64,000 bases of DNA from contig MNCI01026937.1 of the NCBI GenBank assembly GCA_015680685.1, positions 84,229-148,228 on the forward strand, given 5' to 3'. The notes under the pieces are model-generated. The model had not been told where the DNA came from. It did no database searches and saw nothing but the letters and a program-made list of their open reading frames with translations. Made by a program: the position numbers and the translations under genes. The DNA comes from Gnetum montanum (taxonomy: Eukaryota; Streptophyta; Gnetopsida; Gnetales; Gnetaceae). Below are positions 11,291 through 22,941 of this stretch, in pieces. The number at the start of each line of letters is the position of its first letter. Within the stretch, counting starts at the first letter, position 1.

Positions 11291-11584
11291 GAATTTTTTA
11301 TATTTTTTAAATTAAAAAATCTCAAATTGATTCATGTAGAATTGATTTCAAGGACAAAGTCTAGGTTACAAAGTAGTTGGGTTCTCGCAAATAAATAATA
11401 ATTCCTATGAAAAAGTGTATCTTTTATCCCAGTGTTATGATGATAGTTATTTATTTACCATAGTCAAGTCCAATTAAAAAAACTTGACCAAGAGAGCTTC
11501 CTTTCACGATTACGATGACAATAAAATTATTTTACCATGACATAAAAAGACTCTCTTGGACAAGGGTGGTAATTAGCTTGTTGG

Positions 11585-11730
11585 CCAAAACAAGGAAGCC
11601 TTTATTAAGAAGTGAAAACTTGTAAGGGCGCTTTTGAACAATGCTAAGACTTTCTTTTCCTACCTCAAATGAGAGGTTTTCTAGGATTGCTTATAAACAT
11701 GAAGACCTACAAGGGCATACCCAAAAATGA
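11585..11730 (+). repeat. LINE 3'-tail copy
   Basis: It starts GGAAGCCTTTATTAAGAAGTG and continues through a TCTAGGATTGCTTATAAACATG-like word to AAGGGCAT. The same succession occurs at 5517-5690 and 6545-6690, and inverted at 43200-43320. Confidence 0.6.
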
Positions 11731-11834
11731 TGGGCCTTTCTTTTTTATTATTTGTTTTTGGAGCTTCTTTGTTATTGAAGGGATATGTTATACTCTATTT
11801 TTTATTCCTAATATAATTTTTTATGGACCACCAC

Positions 11835-11990
11835 TTGGAGTGATAGTAAGGTGCTTATTTCCCTAGTTGTAAGACCTGGGCAAAACCTCTTGAAAGAGGT
11901 TAGGTTTTCGCTTATTCACCAACCCTCCTAGGATCTTGCATTGGAGAGATGATTATTGAACCTTTGGGTGATGAATCCTTTAACTTTATT
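11835..11990 (+). repeat. SINE-like repeat, second family
   Basis: It begins with a GTGATAGTAAGGTGCTT head and continues through GAAAGAGGTTAGGTTTTCGC, CCTCCTAGGATCTTGCATTGG and GAACCTTTGGGTGATGAATC. Related copies are at 44625-44780, 44855-45010 and 59155-59285, where the tRNA-like B-box GGGTT(C/T)(A/G)AGCC is better kept. It ends about 45 bp before the Tat LTR. Confidence 0.5.
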
Positions 11991-12033
11991 TTTGAGGTCC
12001 AACACCTTCCTCTCTTAAAATTTAAGTGTATGT

Positions 12034-13816
12034 TGAAACACCACAAAAATTTGGACCTAACACTTTCGGACAAGAATCGAGCTAAGTCATGATGCTTCTC
12101 AGCATGACTGAAGCTTGCGAACTTTACAAACAGCATCAAACAGAGTCGAATCAAGCAAGTAAAAGTTCCCAGAGATCCATTGGAGACTACATCAACATCT
12201 GGCAACAAGAACTATAAGTTTCAAACTCAAAACACTTAGTTTTGACTAAGTATACTTCTTGCACACAGGCTTGCACGCCTAACGTGCAGCTCAGCGTGCA
12301 GCAACTTTCAGGCCCCAAAAATGAGTCAAAACATCCCAGAATTGAGCTTCTGGACCCTCCAGGACCTTCACCAAGGTTCCCAGCAGCTCTCAGGCTCTTG
12401 AAAATCAAGTTTTGGGCTCCAAATGATGGGTTTTCATGCCTGCACGTTGGCCTGCACGCCTAGCGTGCACACCCAGTGTGTACCATCATAGACAGACCAA
12501 AAAAGGCACTCAGACCATGGTCTTCAAAAGCAATCAACTCCCAGAGGCAGGGAAACCATCAGGCATCATCCTAGGCTCCCAAAAATCAAGTTTTGACCTT
12601 GAAAAGTGGCAGTTTCATGCCTGTACACTAGCCTGCATGCCCAGCGTGTACGCCCAGCATGCAGCCCAGCATGCACCACTTTGAACAAGGTTGATTGGGC
12701 ATTTTAGGCAAGATTTTGACATGGAGTCAACCCTCAAGGCATGGTCAATGAATCTACAAGTCCACAAGCTCTAGAGACATCAATTTTTGGCATCAGAAGG
12801 GTCATTATTGGTCTTGCATGCCCAACGTGCACGCCCGACGTACAACACAGCGTGCATACTAGAAACATGCCCAGCGTGCACGCCCGGCGTACAGCAGAGT
12901 GTGCACACTAGAAACATGCCCAAAACTTAGTCAAAATGAAGCCAAAATGAGCCCCCAGACACCCTGGAGAACCAACAACACTTAGGCAACAAGGATCCAA
13001 CTCCACTGTATAAGATTAGGCTCCAAAACTGCAGTTTTCATGCCCACACAGTGGCCTGCACGTCGGGCATGCACGCTGGGCATGCAGGGCCAATAATGAC
13101 CCTTCTGATGCCAAAAACTGATGTCTCTAGAGCCTGTGGACTTGTAGATTCATTGACCATGCCTTGAGGTTGACTCCATGTCAAAATCTTGCCTAAAATG
13201 GCCAATCAACCTTGTTCAAAGTGGTGCATGCTGGGCTGCACGCTGGGCATGTAGGTCAGCGTACAGGCATGAAACTACCACTTTTCAAGGTCAAAACTTG
13301 ATTTTTGGGAGCCTAAGATGATGCCTGATGATTTTCCTGCCTCTGGGAGTTGATTGCTTGTGAAGACCATGGTCTGAGTGCCTATTTTGGTCTGTCTATG
13401 ATGGTACATGTTGGGCGTGCAGGCCAGCGTGCAGGCATGAAAACCCATCATTTGGAGCCCAAAACTTGATTTTCAGGAGCCTAAGAGCTGTTGGGGACCT
13501 TGGTGAAGGTCTTGGAGGGTCCAGAAGCTCAATTCTGACATGTTTTGACTCATTTTTGGGGCCTGAAAGTTGTTGCACGCTGAGCTGCACACTGGGCGTG
13601 TAGGCCAAAACTAAGTGTTTTGAGTTTGAAACTTGCAGTTCTTGTTGCCAGATGTTGATGTAGTTTGCAATTGATCTCTGGGAACTTTTACTTGCTTGAT
13701 TCAACTATGTTTGATGCTGTTTGTGAAGTTCGCAAGCTTCGATCATGTTGAGAAGCATCATGACTTAGCTCGATTCTTGTCTGAAAGTGTTAGGTCCAAA
13801 TTTTTATGGTGTTTCA
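12034..13816. repeat. Foldback LTR region of the Tat element
   Basis: 12034 begins TGAAACACCACAAAAATTTG. The same sequence returns inverted, ending at 13816 (...GGTGTTTCA). Arms are roughly 12034-12850 (+) and 13059-13816 (-), with a loop of about 210 bp. The + arm matches the 3' LTR (28909-29880) over its length. The - arm lacks about 27 bp, present in the others, near the TATACTTCTTGCACAC word. Either this LTR is naturally palindromic or a second, inverted LTR piece replaced the original R-U5. Confidence 0.8.
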
Positions 13817-13828
13817 TTGATATCTGGC

Positions 13829-15948
13829 CAATGATACCCATCGTGCAACCCATAGGGGCCCACGGTGAGGTCAACCCCTGGGGGGGACCTTGCCGATCTC
13901 TCAGACTACAAGGGAAGAATCCATCACTGAACGTCATAGCACAAGAACAGTACAATTTCATATGTGTAATGATCCAAGCCAGCTTGGCAATAGATCAAAC
14001 TGAACTGGAGGCTAAGAAATAGTATGAACTGGTCAATAAGGGAGGACATGAGTTCATCCCCTCCCCATATGACATCATCCCTCTCCCAGAGCACTACTCT
14101 GAGCTCACCTCATAGCTCCTCCTAGCAAGGAGTTAGACCCTAGACCAGTCCATGCCAAATTCTCAATTAGAAGAGGAGGATGACTTTGTGGCTTAGTCCG
14201 AACACAAGGATTTGTACCATACTCTCAGTCCGCATACTTACGTGAACTTGCTATTCCACCCTATCACAGGGGAGACTATGTCCCTCCATTCATTTAAAAC
14301 CACTCAACCACATGTGCCTCAATAGGAAGCATCCACTCTTATTCCCACTCTCCCCGTGACCGATACCCAATTCAATATACCCATCCCCACTATTCCTCCA
14401 GTCACTATGTTATCCCCCCTCTTACAAGTACAACCCCAACAACACCCCCCTCAAAATAATGTAGGAGTGACCTTCCCACCCCAAGTGATTGGGATGCCGT
14501 CTGTGATACCCACTTCTACATCCGCTCACTATATACCATGAATTCAAACCCAAGGGACACCCTTCACCACTTCAACTCAACAAGTTTAGGGTGTTCCTTC
14601 ACAAATCATGACTGGATAGTGGGCCATGACTGGCATGCAAGCGCATCGACCCCCTGATTACAACATACCGCCTCCTACAATTCCACTTATGAACATCCCT
14701 CAAGTACCATAGCAACAACAATAGCAACCCTTTCCTTACAGTATGCCACCCTTAATAGCACCTACCATGAATATTCCTCAAGCGCAACCTCCGACCACTC
14801 AACTTTCCTCTTTCCCGCCCACCGTACAACAATCTAACTTTCATACTGGACAACATAACCCACCTGCCATGTCACCTGGTGCCCAAGACTGGGCCGAAGC
14901 TAAAAAGTTGATGCAAGAACTCACTGATGAGGTAAAACGCCTCAAAATAGGCAACAGTGAAGAGCTTAAAGTATTAGACTTTTACCAAGATGATCCTATT
15001 AGCTCTTCGGTACCACCATTGACCCTGCCCAAAGGAGTTTCTTTGCCTCAACTAACCAAATACAACGGGGAAGGGGACCCTAACGCCCATTTGGTCACGT
15101 TTAGACTAGAATGTTTACTACTTCAAGCATGGCCCCATGCAATCTTACATGTTTTCGCCATGTCCCTCACTGGGAGAGCTTTAGACTAGTACCGAGCCTT
15201 GCCTCGTAACTCCGTATCCTCTTTGGAGGATCTCCTACACTAGTTCATTACCAAGTTTAAATACAACCTGAAACCTGAAGCAACCCTGGACAGTTTGATA
15301 CAAGTAAAACAAGCACCGCTTGAACCTATACAAAAATTTATTCAGAGATGGAGTGCTGTGCTAAACGAACTTCATGAACCAATCCCTGAAACATACTTAC
15401 TCACCATCCTAAAGGGAGCCGTAAATGATTTTGTGAAATCTAAACTGTACTATTTGAACGCGTGCACTCTAAGCCAAGCTTTCATGCAAATAAAGAACAT
15501 AGAAGAGGCAGCCCAAAATAGCCATGACCTTGCTTACTTAGCCTTTAAAAATCAACACACTAAAAAAGACAAAGAAAAGGCTAAGGCAATAGTAGTAGCA
15601 ATAGTAGAAACTCAACAGACAAGTACGAGACAACAAGGTAAACCACCCACCGCCCCTACTGGCTATACTAGACTTGCCCCTGCTGCTACACTCGGACCGT
15701 CCGCATCACAAAATGCTACACAGAGTCATGCGAGAAACTTTGAGAAGAGAAACCCCTCTCAATACACACCATTGCCCATGAAACCTTCACAATTATTTGA
15801 CCAACTCTTGAAAGTCGGGCTAATGAAACATAAACAATTGTCCCCCGCGGCAATTCAAAGACATGATCGATTCTATGAATTGGTCGAGAATCCAAGCTTG
15901 GCGACACCGGATGAGCCCCCAATTCCAAGAGGCTTTAGACTAGACTAG
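13829..15948 (+). pseudogene. Tat-type gag, one frame with many TAG stops
   Basis: One continuous reading frame (same phase from about 13829 to 17889) has no frameshift that I can see. Residues from 14356 to 14870 are proline/glutamine-rich. The retrotransposon gag domain lies at about 15020-15500: LTKYNGEGDPNAHLVTFRLE, then MSLTGRALD, then FIQRWSAVLNEL and TYLLTILKGA. A lysine-rich linker follows (15560-15600). Downstream (15949-16000) is the degenerate knuckle CEYHQRNGHGTDYC. About a dozen stops interrupt it, nearly all TAG, often where glutamine (CAG) is expected. Gag would build the cytoplasmic particle. Confidence 0.85.
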
Positions 15949-16020
15949 TTTTGTGAGTACCACCAACGTAATGGGCATGGCACCGACTATTGTTTCACCT
16001 TGAAATAAGACATTCAACGA

Positions 16021-17058
16021 ATGATTGATGGAGGTGAGATCACTTTTGATGAGGCCAACCCGGTCAAACCACAAAACCAGTCCATGGGCATATATAAAGA
16101 TCCCCTAAACACTAAAGAAGCGTCATACACAATTAACACCATCGATGTAGATAATAGCTATGAAACACCAAAGAACCCCTTCGTAGTTCGTGTTCCCCCT
16201 ACGGCACTAACATCACCTCAACCTTCATATCCCCCACATGATCCTCCTACCCCGCAAACACCATTGGCCATCCGAGTACCTCCCACGGTGGCAACAACGC
16301 AAATACCACCCCAAACCAAACCATTTGTTTTTTGCATGCCCCCTGCTGATACAACCGCTAGTGTGACACCATCAAATTGGCCCACTCCCTTTGTGGTCCA
16401 GGTGCCATCGACGGTTGTTACGATAGAGGCACCAACTGCAAATTGCCCAACCCCGTTTGTGGTCAAGGTGCCTAGACAGCCCGATACTCCTCAGACTCAA
16501 GCCAGTCCTACCCCATTCATCATTCGAGTCCTGAAACAACCCCATACTCAGATCCCAAATGTTCCCACACAACCCACACGAGAACGCCTGGCAGATAGGC
16601 TCACCAGGGAACGTTTGGAGAAGGAACGTTCAACGAAGGAACGTCAATGCCTTGCATTGGGACCCCCGAAACCAACTCCGTTAAGCGCAATACCTATGGC
16701 TCCTTATAACAACGAGCCAAGTATGAGTTACAAAGAGGAAATATCAAGAACGCAACACATATCAAACCCAACGACCATGAAAAATAACACGAAAGTTACC
16801 CCACGCGAGATACAACTGTTAGGTCCAATGGATCAAATGGCCATGGACAAGAGTATACCCAATGGTAAGGACCTAGCTAATTCTCTAACACAGGTTACAC
16901 AAGCCCTTAAACAAAAGAATACATCATTAAGCTTGTACGACCTCATATTGACTTCACCAGTTCATCGTGAAGCCTTAGTACAAATGTTGACATCGATCCC
17001 AGTTAGCGAAAACCTACCTGTAAACGAACCTTCTATACATGCGGTAATGCCTACATGA
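16021..17058 (+). pseudogene. Proline-rich gag-pol linker with repeated PFVVxVP motifs
   Basis: A 345-codon open stretch in the same frame as gag and protease. Residues about 50-190 hold six imperfect repeats, each starting PF(V/I)(V/I)xV with a P/T-rich spacer of about 20-28 residues (PFVVRVPP, PLAIRVPP, PFVFCMPP, PFVVQVPS, PFVVKVPR, PFIIRVLK). The next part is charged (RERLADRLTRERLEKERS). I do not recognise a catalytic domain. It sits where Tat elements carry a variable linker between gag and protease. Confidence 0.65.
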
Positions 17059-17124
17059 CAAGGATTTGAAACTAAATCATTGGGATTTCACCCCGAAAAC
17101 ATTAAGATCGATAAGAAAATCGGA

Positions 17125-17889
17125 GACGTCACCCACAAACCCATGTTTATAACCATACGAGTCAATTAATTCCAAATACATCGAGTACATGTAGATGACG
17201 AAGCGGCCACAAACGTGGTACCTTATCCCATCATTGAACAGTTAGGGCTTACAAAATTAATTAAACTGACATCTACGACCTACTTGAAGTCATTTAATGG
17301 TTCACGAGTAGTGGTCAAAGGTACATTGACCTTGGATTTCATAGCAGGGGATCGGTTCCCCACATCCGTAGACTTCGTGGTTATTGATGAGATGTCTAGT
17401 TTTAACCTAATCCTGGGACGACCCTGGTTAGCCCAGCTAAAAGTAGTGTCTTCCCCCATTCATCAAGAGATTCACTTACCCTACGAGGGGGGTGAAATCA
17501 TTATCCATGGGGATGCTACTACATCCACCATCTCATCTCACACAGAGCCAAATCAAGGCTCTGAGGTTAAATTTGAGGAGCCTGAACAAGAGGACACGCC
17601 ACATGAGCATAATCTCGAGAGAATTTCCGAAAAGCCCATACTGAAAGAAACAAACAAAACCCAAAGTGATGACCGACCCATAAAACATGACCCCTCAAAA
17701 ACCAAGGAAACACCACCTAACCTAGAAACATCCAAGGATACTAACTCAGAGCTTACTCCGCCAGATGTCTCCTGGTCAGAGCTACCATTCAACATAATTA
17801 GCGAAGGAGATGCCGAGTATCGGATCATACCCATTAAACCCACTTCTAACATAAAAATGAAAAAAATCAAAAAGTTACTAAAGAATTAA
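17125..17889 (+). pseudogene. Tat-type aspartic protease
   Basis: The retropepsin fold is recognisable: VDDEAATNVVPYPIIEQLGL (active-site loop and following helix), a middle strand block, and FNLILGRPWLAQLKVV, the ILGRPWL motif that closes plant gypsy proteases. The active-site loop should read D-(S/T/G)-(G/A); here it is DDEA, so the catalytic glycine appears replaced. After about 17520 the sequence is an acidic, lysine-rich tail ending KKLLKN and TAA. It cleaved the Gag-Pol precursor in active relatives. Confidence 0.75.
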
Positions 17890-18128
17890 CAAACTACATT
17901 AGTCTACAATGACGTTAAACTACGATCATCTGAAATGACGATAAACTATGCAATTTCGGGATGATGTTAAACTATCGCATGTCTGCAATGACATAAAACT
18001 AGCCACAGTCAGAAATGGCCGATTTACATCAAAACCCATTGTATCAATTGATATCCCTCTTGTTTATTAGCAGCCCTAAATGACTTTAAAATAGAACGAT
18101 CATGTTGCAGTCCGTCATGACTTTAAAC

Positions 18129-18196
<68 letters not shown>

Positions 18197-18240
18197 ATGG
18201 CCCGAAATGGCCTTAAACTAGAGCGAGTTTGCTTTCGTTT
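17890..18240. repeat. Degenerate repeats (TGACGTTAAACTA-type) and an (AC)31 microsatellite
   Basis: From 17905 words such as TGACGTTAAACTACG, TGACGATAAACTATG, GATGTTAAACTATCG and TGACATAAAACTAGC recur every 30-45 bp. A perfect (AC)31 run occupies 18132-18194. Similar AAACTA-type series are at 23621-23812 and 27430-27760, so they frame the coding blocks of this element. Confidence 0.7.
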
Positions 18241-18598
18241 GCCTCGAAAGTTCAAATCCTCAATTTACATTCTATAATTCCATCTTTGCAGTACAAGTTA
18301 CGCTGTCCTTTATGTTTTCCTTGGCACAGTTATCGTTTGGGTTATATTTGTACTTTATTTCATGTTTCGACATAAACTACAAAACAACCAAAAAGACTTT
18401 CACCCCATGTCCCTGCATTATTTCTTCTCAACAATCAGAAAACTCTAAAAAAAAAAACATAAATATTTAAATGGATGATTACAAAAGTTAGCCAAGTTTA
18501 TGCATCTAATCATATATAACTCAACTTAAAACAACAGAAACAATTTCTGTTTACAACTTGCAGAAACATAACTAATCACAACATGCCAAATTCAAGAA

Positions 18599-21500
18599 CT
18601 AAACATCAGGATCAAGAGGGGCTTTCTCCTCAAGTTCTCCTGCATCATGAGTTTCCCCTCCACTGGGGCCACCTTCCTGGCCACCATCATCACCATGACT
18701 CTGTAAAAGAAAAAGAAAATAATTAACTAATTGACTAATAAATAAAAAAGGAAGGTAACATTTCCTATGAAAAACAAATAAAAAGTTACAAGTTCAAACG
18801 ACTTACTGAAGAGGATCCCCTTAGACCGAACTCTAGCTGACGAAGGATTTCTTCTTTAGGGACACTTGTCTAGTTGGTTCCATCTAGGCCTAGATCAATG
18901 TTGGCTAAGGCCTTCCCTTTGTCCACAGCAGACCAAGTAGGACGTTTAAGAGGAAACTTGCCTACAGAAATCTCTCCAAAAGTTGTGGTGATTACTCTCT
19001 TGGGAGATTCCATCTCTACCATAGTGTGCCTAGNGAAGTTGTGGTGATTACTCTCTTGGGAGATTCCATCTCTACCATAGTGTGCCTAGCAAAGGCATCA
19101 AACGAAGACCGTAGGCCTAAACCCTCTACGAACATCTCCAGTTGATGCTTTTCTATGGATATCTCCTTTAATGATTTTTTATAATGGTACTTATGATTCT
19201 TCTCATCTTGGCCCCATTTTCGCACCTTAGAAGCAAAAGCTTTCCAATCCTAACACTTGAGATTTAGCAAGTTAATTTGTGCCTTCCGCTTTGCTAGCTC
19301 CCAAGTCATAGTTACTTGGCGGTTCAATAGGTTCCAATATCTAGTATAAGTAACTTCGGAGGTTCGCCAAGAATGATCAGCTGTCAACCTAGTAGAGGCA
19401 AACTCATAGCATGACTTAAAGTCATCTCGTTCTGCTGATAGTTTGGCGATCTCTTTCTCCCCTGCCTAAATTCGCAACCATAGCTTTTCGATGGAACGCC
19501 TACAGGTCCAAAGCGACTTGGCATTTTGCACAACACATTTTGCCACATCATCATAGATCTGTCTTGGCACCTGCTCAATTTCTGACGGTAGTTCAGGCAG
19601 ACTGTCAATACAAGTAGCCTCGGATGGATCCCACTTCAGTTTAGCGCCTATCAATATAAGGAGAATATACATTAGACATCGGACAGTAGAAACAGATGCG
19701 AAAAGAGAAAGACTCAAAATGTTTAAAATATATGTACCTATTTCAGGATGAGCTTGTTGGATGCGATCAACTACCTCATTGACAATACCAAGGACGATAT
19801 CCATTTTACTTGGCATTTAGATCCAAGAAAATGGTTCATGTATGGGAGACGAACCAACTTCGGTGGTCGTTTCCATTGGAATCTTCATTGTAGGTATCTC
19901 TGAGCGAACGTTAGGAGTCATCCTGGTTTCAACATCTGCGTCTTGTAGCAACAAAAACATAAAGCCAAAACTCTAAATAATAGAAATGAAACAACTCAAA
20001 ACTCAAATAAACATAATAACGAGAACATACCGAAATCCCTCTCTTCTCTCGAATTCGGAGGAGTGTCAAAGTTTAACCTTCTTACGAAGAAATCATCAAA
20101 CATCTTGTTAGCTTTAGCCTGTTCACCAGCGTGATCTTTTTCCGTGGTGACTTCTGCTCCTTCTTTTATTTCTTCCCTTAGAGGGACGAGAATTTCTATC
20201 TCGTCATTACCTACCTCTTCCTCCTCATCTTCGTTGGTTGGGACCTCTTCCTCCTCTATGATCGGTGCTAACCCCTCTCTTCTTACTTCAAGAGTTGGCT
20301 CTGATGACATTCATAAGTTCAACATCAGTTTTGCATAAATGACAAAATAAAAATAGAATAAAATAAAAATAATAATAATGATAATTAAAACAAGGATAAT
20401 TGAATGAATCAGGCTTAGTCACCCCGTGCAGATATTTTAAACCATATGCGTTTCACCTTTGGTTCATCTACAGCTGGAGCAACCTCTCTAGAGCGCTTAG
20501 GTCTTTGAACTCTAGATTTCGCCTTTCTGATTGTCTCTTTGATTACTCGATTGGCTTTCCTGGTAGTATAGGGCACACCATCTAGCTCCAACCCTACGCT
20601 GTCACGCGTGTGAATTGAATGACCAGAGGATCCCCCCGTTGTAACAGAGACCGATTCATCAATTCCTTCAAGAGCATCTTGAGATTTGGTTACCTCAAAC
20701 AAGTGGCGAATCCACGGGCGAGATATTTGGCCACGATCCCTTAACACGTACTCGTTACCCATGCGAACTACTAGAAATTCGACTAGTTGGTGTAGGTAAC
20801 CAACAAAGAATGCAAAGGTAAAATGGGACTGTGCCTCAGGGTTTGAACACAATCTCACTATCTCTCTATGAAAACCTGAAAGTAAAAACTGAGCCCAATT
20901 ATAATGCACCCCAGTCTCCAGAATCATACGCATGATACGCACAGATTCTACCCCAAAAGTCTTCACTTGAGATAGGAATTTAGGAAACACTCGTGCTCTG
21001 AACAGTGGATACAGCTCATTTACTTCAGTTACTTTCGATTTTCCCTACATAGGGAATCCCTTAGCACCTTTAAGTATACCTAGCCAGTCCTCCAGCTCAC
21101 GAACCACATGGGCCTCTTTTTGTGCTCTATCCAAAGTCACTCCAGCCCCATCTGCTGGCACGCTGAAGAGGTCTGAAAGGAACTCTACCGACAGATGGAA
21201 AGCCACTCTAATTCCCTTGACACGAGTGCTATAGTAAGTAATAGCCTCGTTGAACGAATCAACGATCGTAATCATCTCAGTCACGAAGATGTTAGGACTT
21301 AAAGCAGTAAACAACTCCATGAGGCCAGCATCGCTCAAGCAACCAATAATTTACGGTGATGCCTCATCATAAAACCACCGTTGTGCATTGTCGATATCTC
21401 TGAACTTCATGGACAAAGTGCCCTCAGTCCGCCCAGTCTCTATGGTGACTCCACCAGGGGTGATATCCACTGCCCGCACAGGATAAAATCATGGAATCAA

Positions 21501-22359
21501 TACAACCAATGTGGTAGCAAAAAGAACAAACGTGAAGAGTCAAAAAATACTATTACTTACCGTTAGACAATGGATTAAGACCATTAGAAGTCAAATCAGC
21601 ATCGCATGGGAAAATTGGCCCATTACAGGACCAATCCCAATGTAGCCACCCCCGAGCCTCACATTGTGCAAAAGCCTTAGAGTATCGTTTGTGAAAATGG
21701 ACAATTTCGACCTTGGTCTGGGCTAACAAGGCACCACGGAGAGTGGGACCTACCATGAAAGCCTCTAAGGTAGTATGAACCAATGCAAGTCCATCATCAC
21801 CTATGCACACTCCTTCTTTATCAAATCGAGGCCTACAAAGGAACAACGGTCAAAACATGAACAACCACTAGGCATTAAAGCAGAAATGATAAATTAAACA
21901 ACCTTACCTTTTTACCCTGTACACCGTTCCAGGAGGATTCTGGAACAAGGTATGCACACGAGATGCTAAGAATATGGTGCTATTGACGTTGTGAGGGCTA
22001 CATGATAATAAGTCCCACACACGCTTCAATGGACAGGTGGATTTGCGCCCTCCAAAGGGACCATCCCCAACCATGGATAATCCCTCATCGACATCGACCA
22101 CGAAGGCCACTATACCATTTGAAGATCCCAGTAACATGGTCTCAAGGATGCTCTGTGCTAATTGTTCACTTAGGTGAGACCATATCACCACACTGAATCT
22201 TTGTAAGATGAAGGCAAGGAATTCGCTGACACCCGTTCTAAACCATACCCCATTTTGATCAATAGTCATATTAGGTACCGGTTCATCACAATCAATAGGC
22301 CCAAACCATGCCAGATCTCCACCACAAGTTCCACCACAAGGAGGAAAGGCTTATGACAT
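18599..22359 (-). pseudogene. Intron-containing antisense gene inside the Tat element, FCP1-like N-terminus
   Basis: It reads right to left, opposite to the element. Exons inferred from GT-AG sites: 22359-21908, 21832-21561, 21469 to about 20423, about 20298-20031, two or more between 19940 and 18808, and 18700-18599 ending ...LDPDV-TAG. Phases agree at the first two junctions (2, then 1), and the frame runs 21467-20415 without a shift. Exon 1 has VWFRTGVSEFLAFILQRFSV, VIWS, CPLKRVWDLL and HTLFQNPPGTVY, in the order and spacing of FCP1/NIF-type HAD phosphatases, but no DxDxT catalytic motif is visible. Later exons are novel to me: a helical block, a basic segment (KSRVQRPKRSRE), an acidic run (EEEEVPTNEDEEEEV) and a charged coiled-coil-like region (19600-19020). 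A few in-frame stops (one at codon 3, others at about 21340, 21054, 19463) make this copy a pseudogene. Antisense ORFs are known in Tat elements, but usually downstream of pol. Confidence 0.65.
18980..19089. other. Assembly join: 54 bp exact duplication around N19034
   Basis: 18980-19033 and 19036-19089 are identical, with N19034 between them. This inflates an exon of the antisense gene, and the true sequence likely has one copy. Confidence 0.8.
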
Positions 22360-22497
22360 TTGCACATATTCAAGAACTAGGATTAGTAAGCCATACAAAA
22401 CAATATAGGTTTTACGTTGGGGCCAGCACTTGAAAACATTTTTTAGGGTTTACACTTAGCGTGCAGATCCTGCACGCTTGGTGTGAAAACCCTGCAC

Positions 22498-22647
22498 GCT
22501 GGGAACGCAAGCGTGCAGACCCTGCATGCTAAGAACGCGAGCATGCAGACCCTACACGCTAGGAACGCGAGCTTGCAGACCCTGCATGCTAAGAATGCAA
22601 GCGTGCAGATCCTACACGCTGGGAACGCGAGTGTGCAGACCCTGCAT
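22498..22647. repeat. 30 bp tandem array, five units
   Basis: Five 30 bp units, each starting GCT(G/A)(G/A)GAA(C/T)GC(A/G)AG and ending with a GCAGACCCTGCAT or CCTACAC word; partial units flank both ends. Thirty is a multiple of three, so both strands show a ten-residue repeat peptide, which I regard as incidental. Confidence 0.85.
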
Positions 22648-22941
22648 GCTAGGCATTTTGCCCCCTCTTGCACACTAACATCTATGCTAAAAGAACAAGC
22701 TAGGTCTCACACAAATTCTATGCGCCAAAAATGAAAGAAGGGGAAACTGAATGCAAATGGACGAAAACAGTAAACAAAAATACAAATTTTGACAGGGAAC
22801 CAGGGCCTACCAATGCACTGATCTGGACCATGATGTCATCATAGGCTTGGGCAAGCATCAGAGCATCGCCTCACTCTCCTCGGTAAAGGTCAAGTCTGGC
22901 TCCTTCCTCCCCGAGTCCCTCACCTGGTTCCCCTTGCCCAT

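Noticed and set aside
13829-17889. TAG as a recoded or read-through codon in the Tat gag
   Set aside because: TAG also interrupts the unrelated Athila pol, TGA and TAA stops occur too, and catalytic residues are altered. Decay by C-to-T change explains it more simply.
22443-22734. Two ORFs on opposite strands encoding ten-residue repeat peptides
   Set aside because: The 30 bp unit is a multiple of three, so every frame without a stop stays open. Nothing else supports coding.
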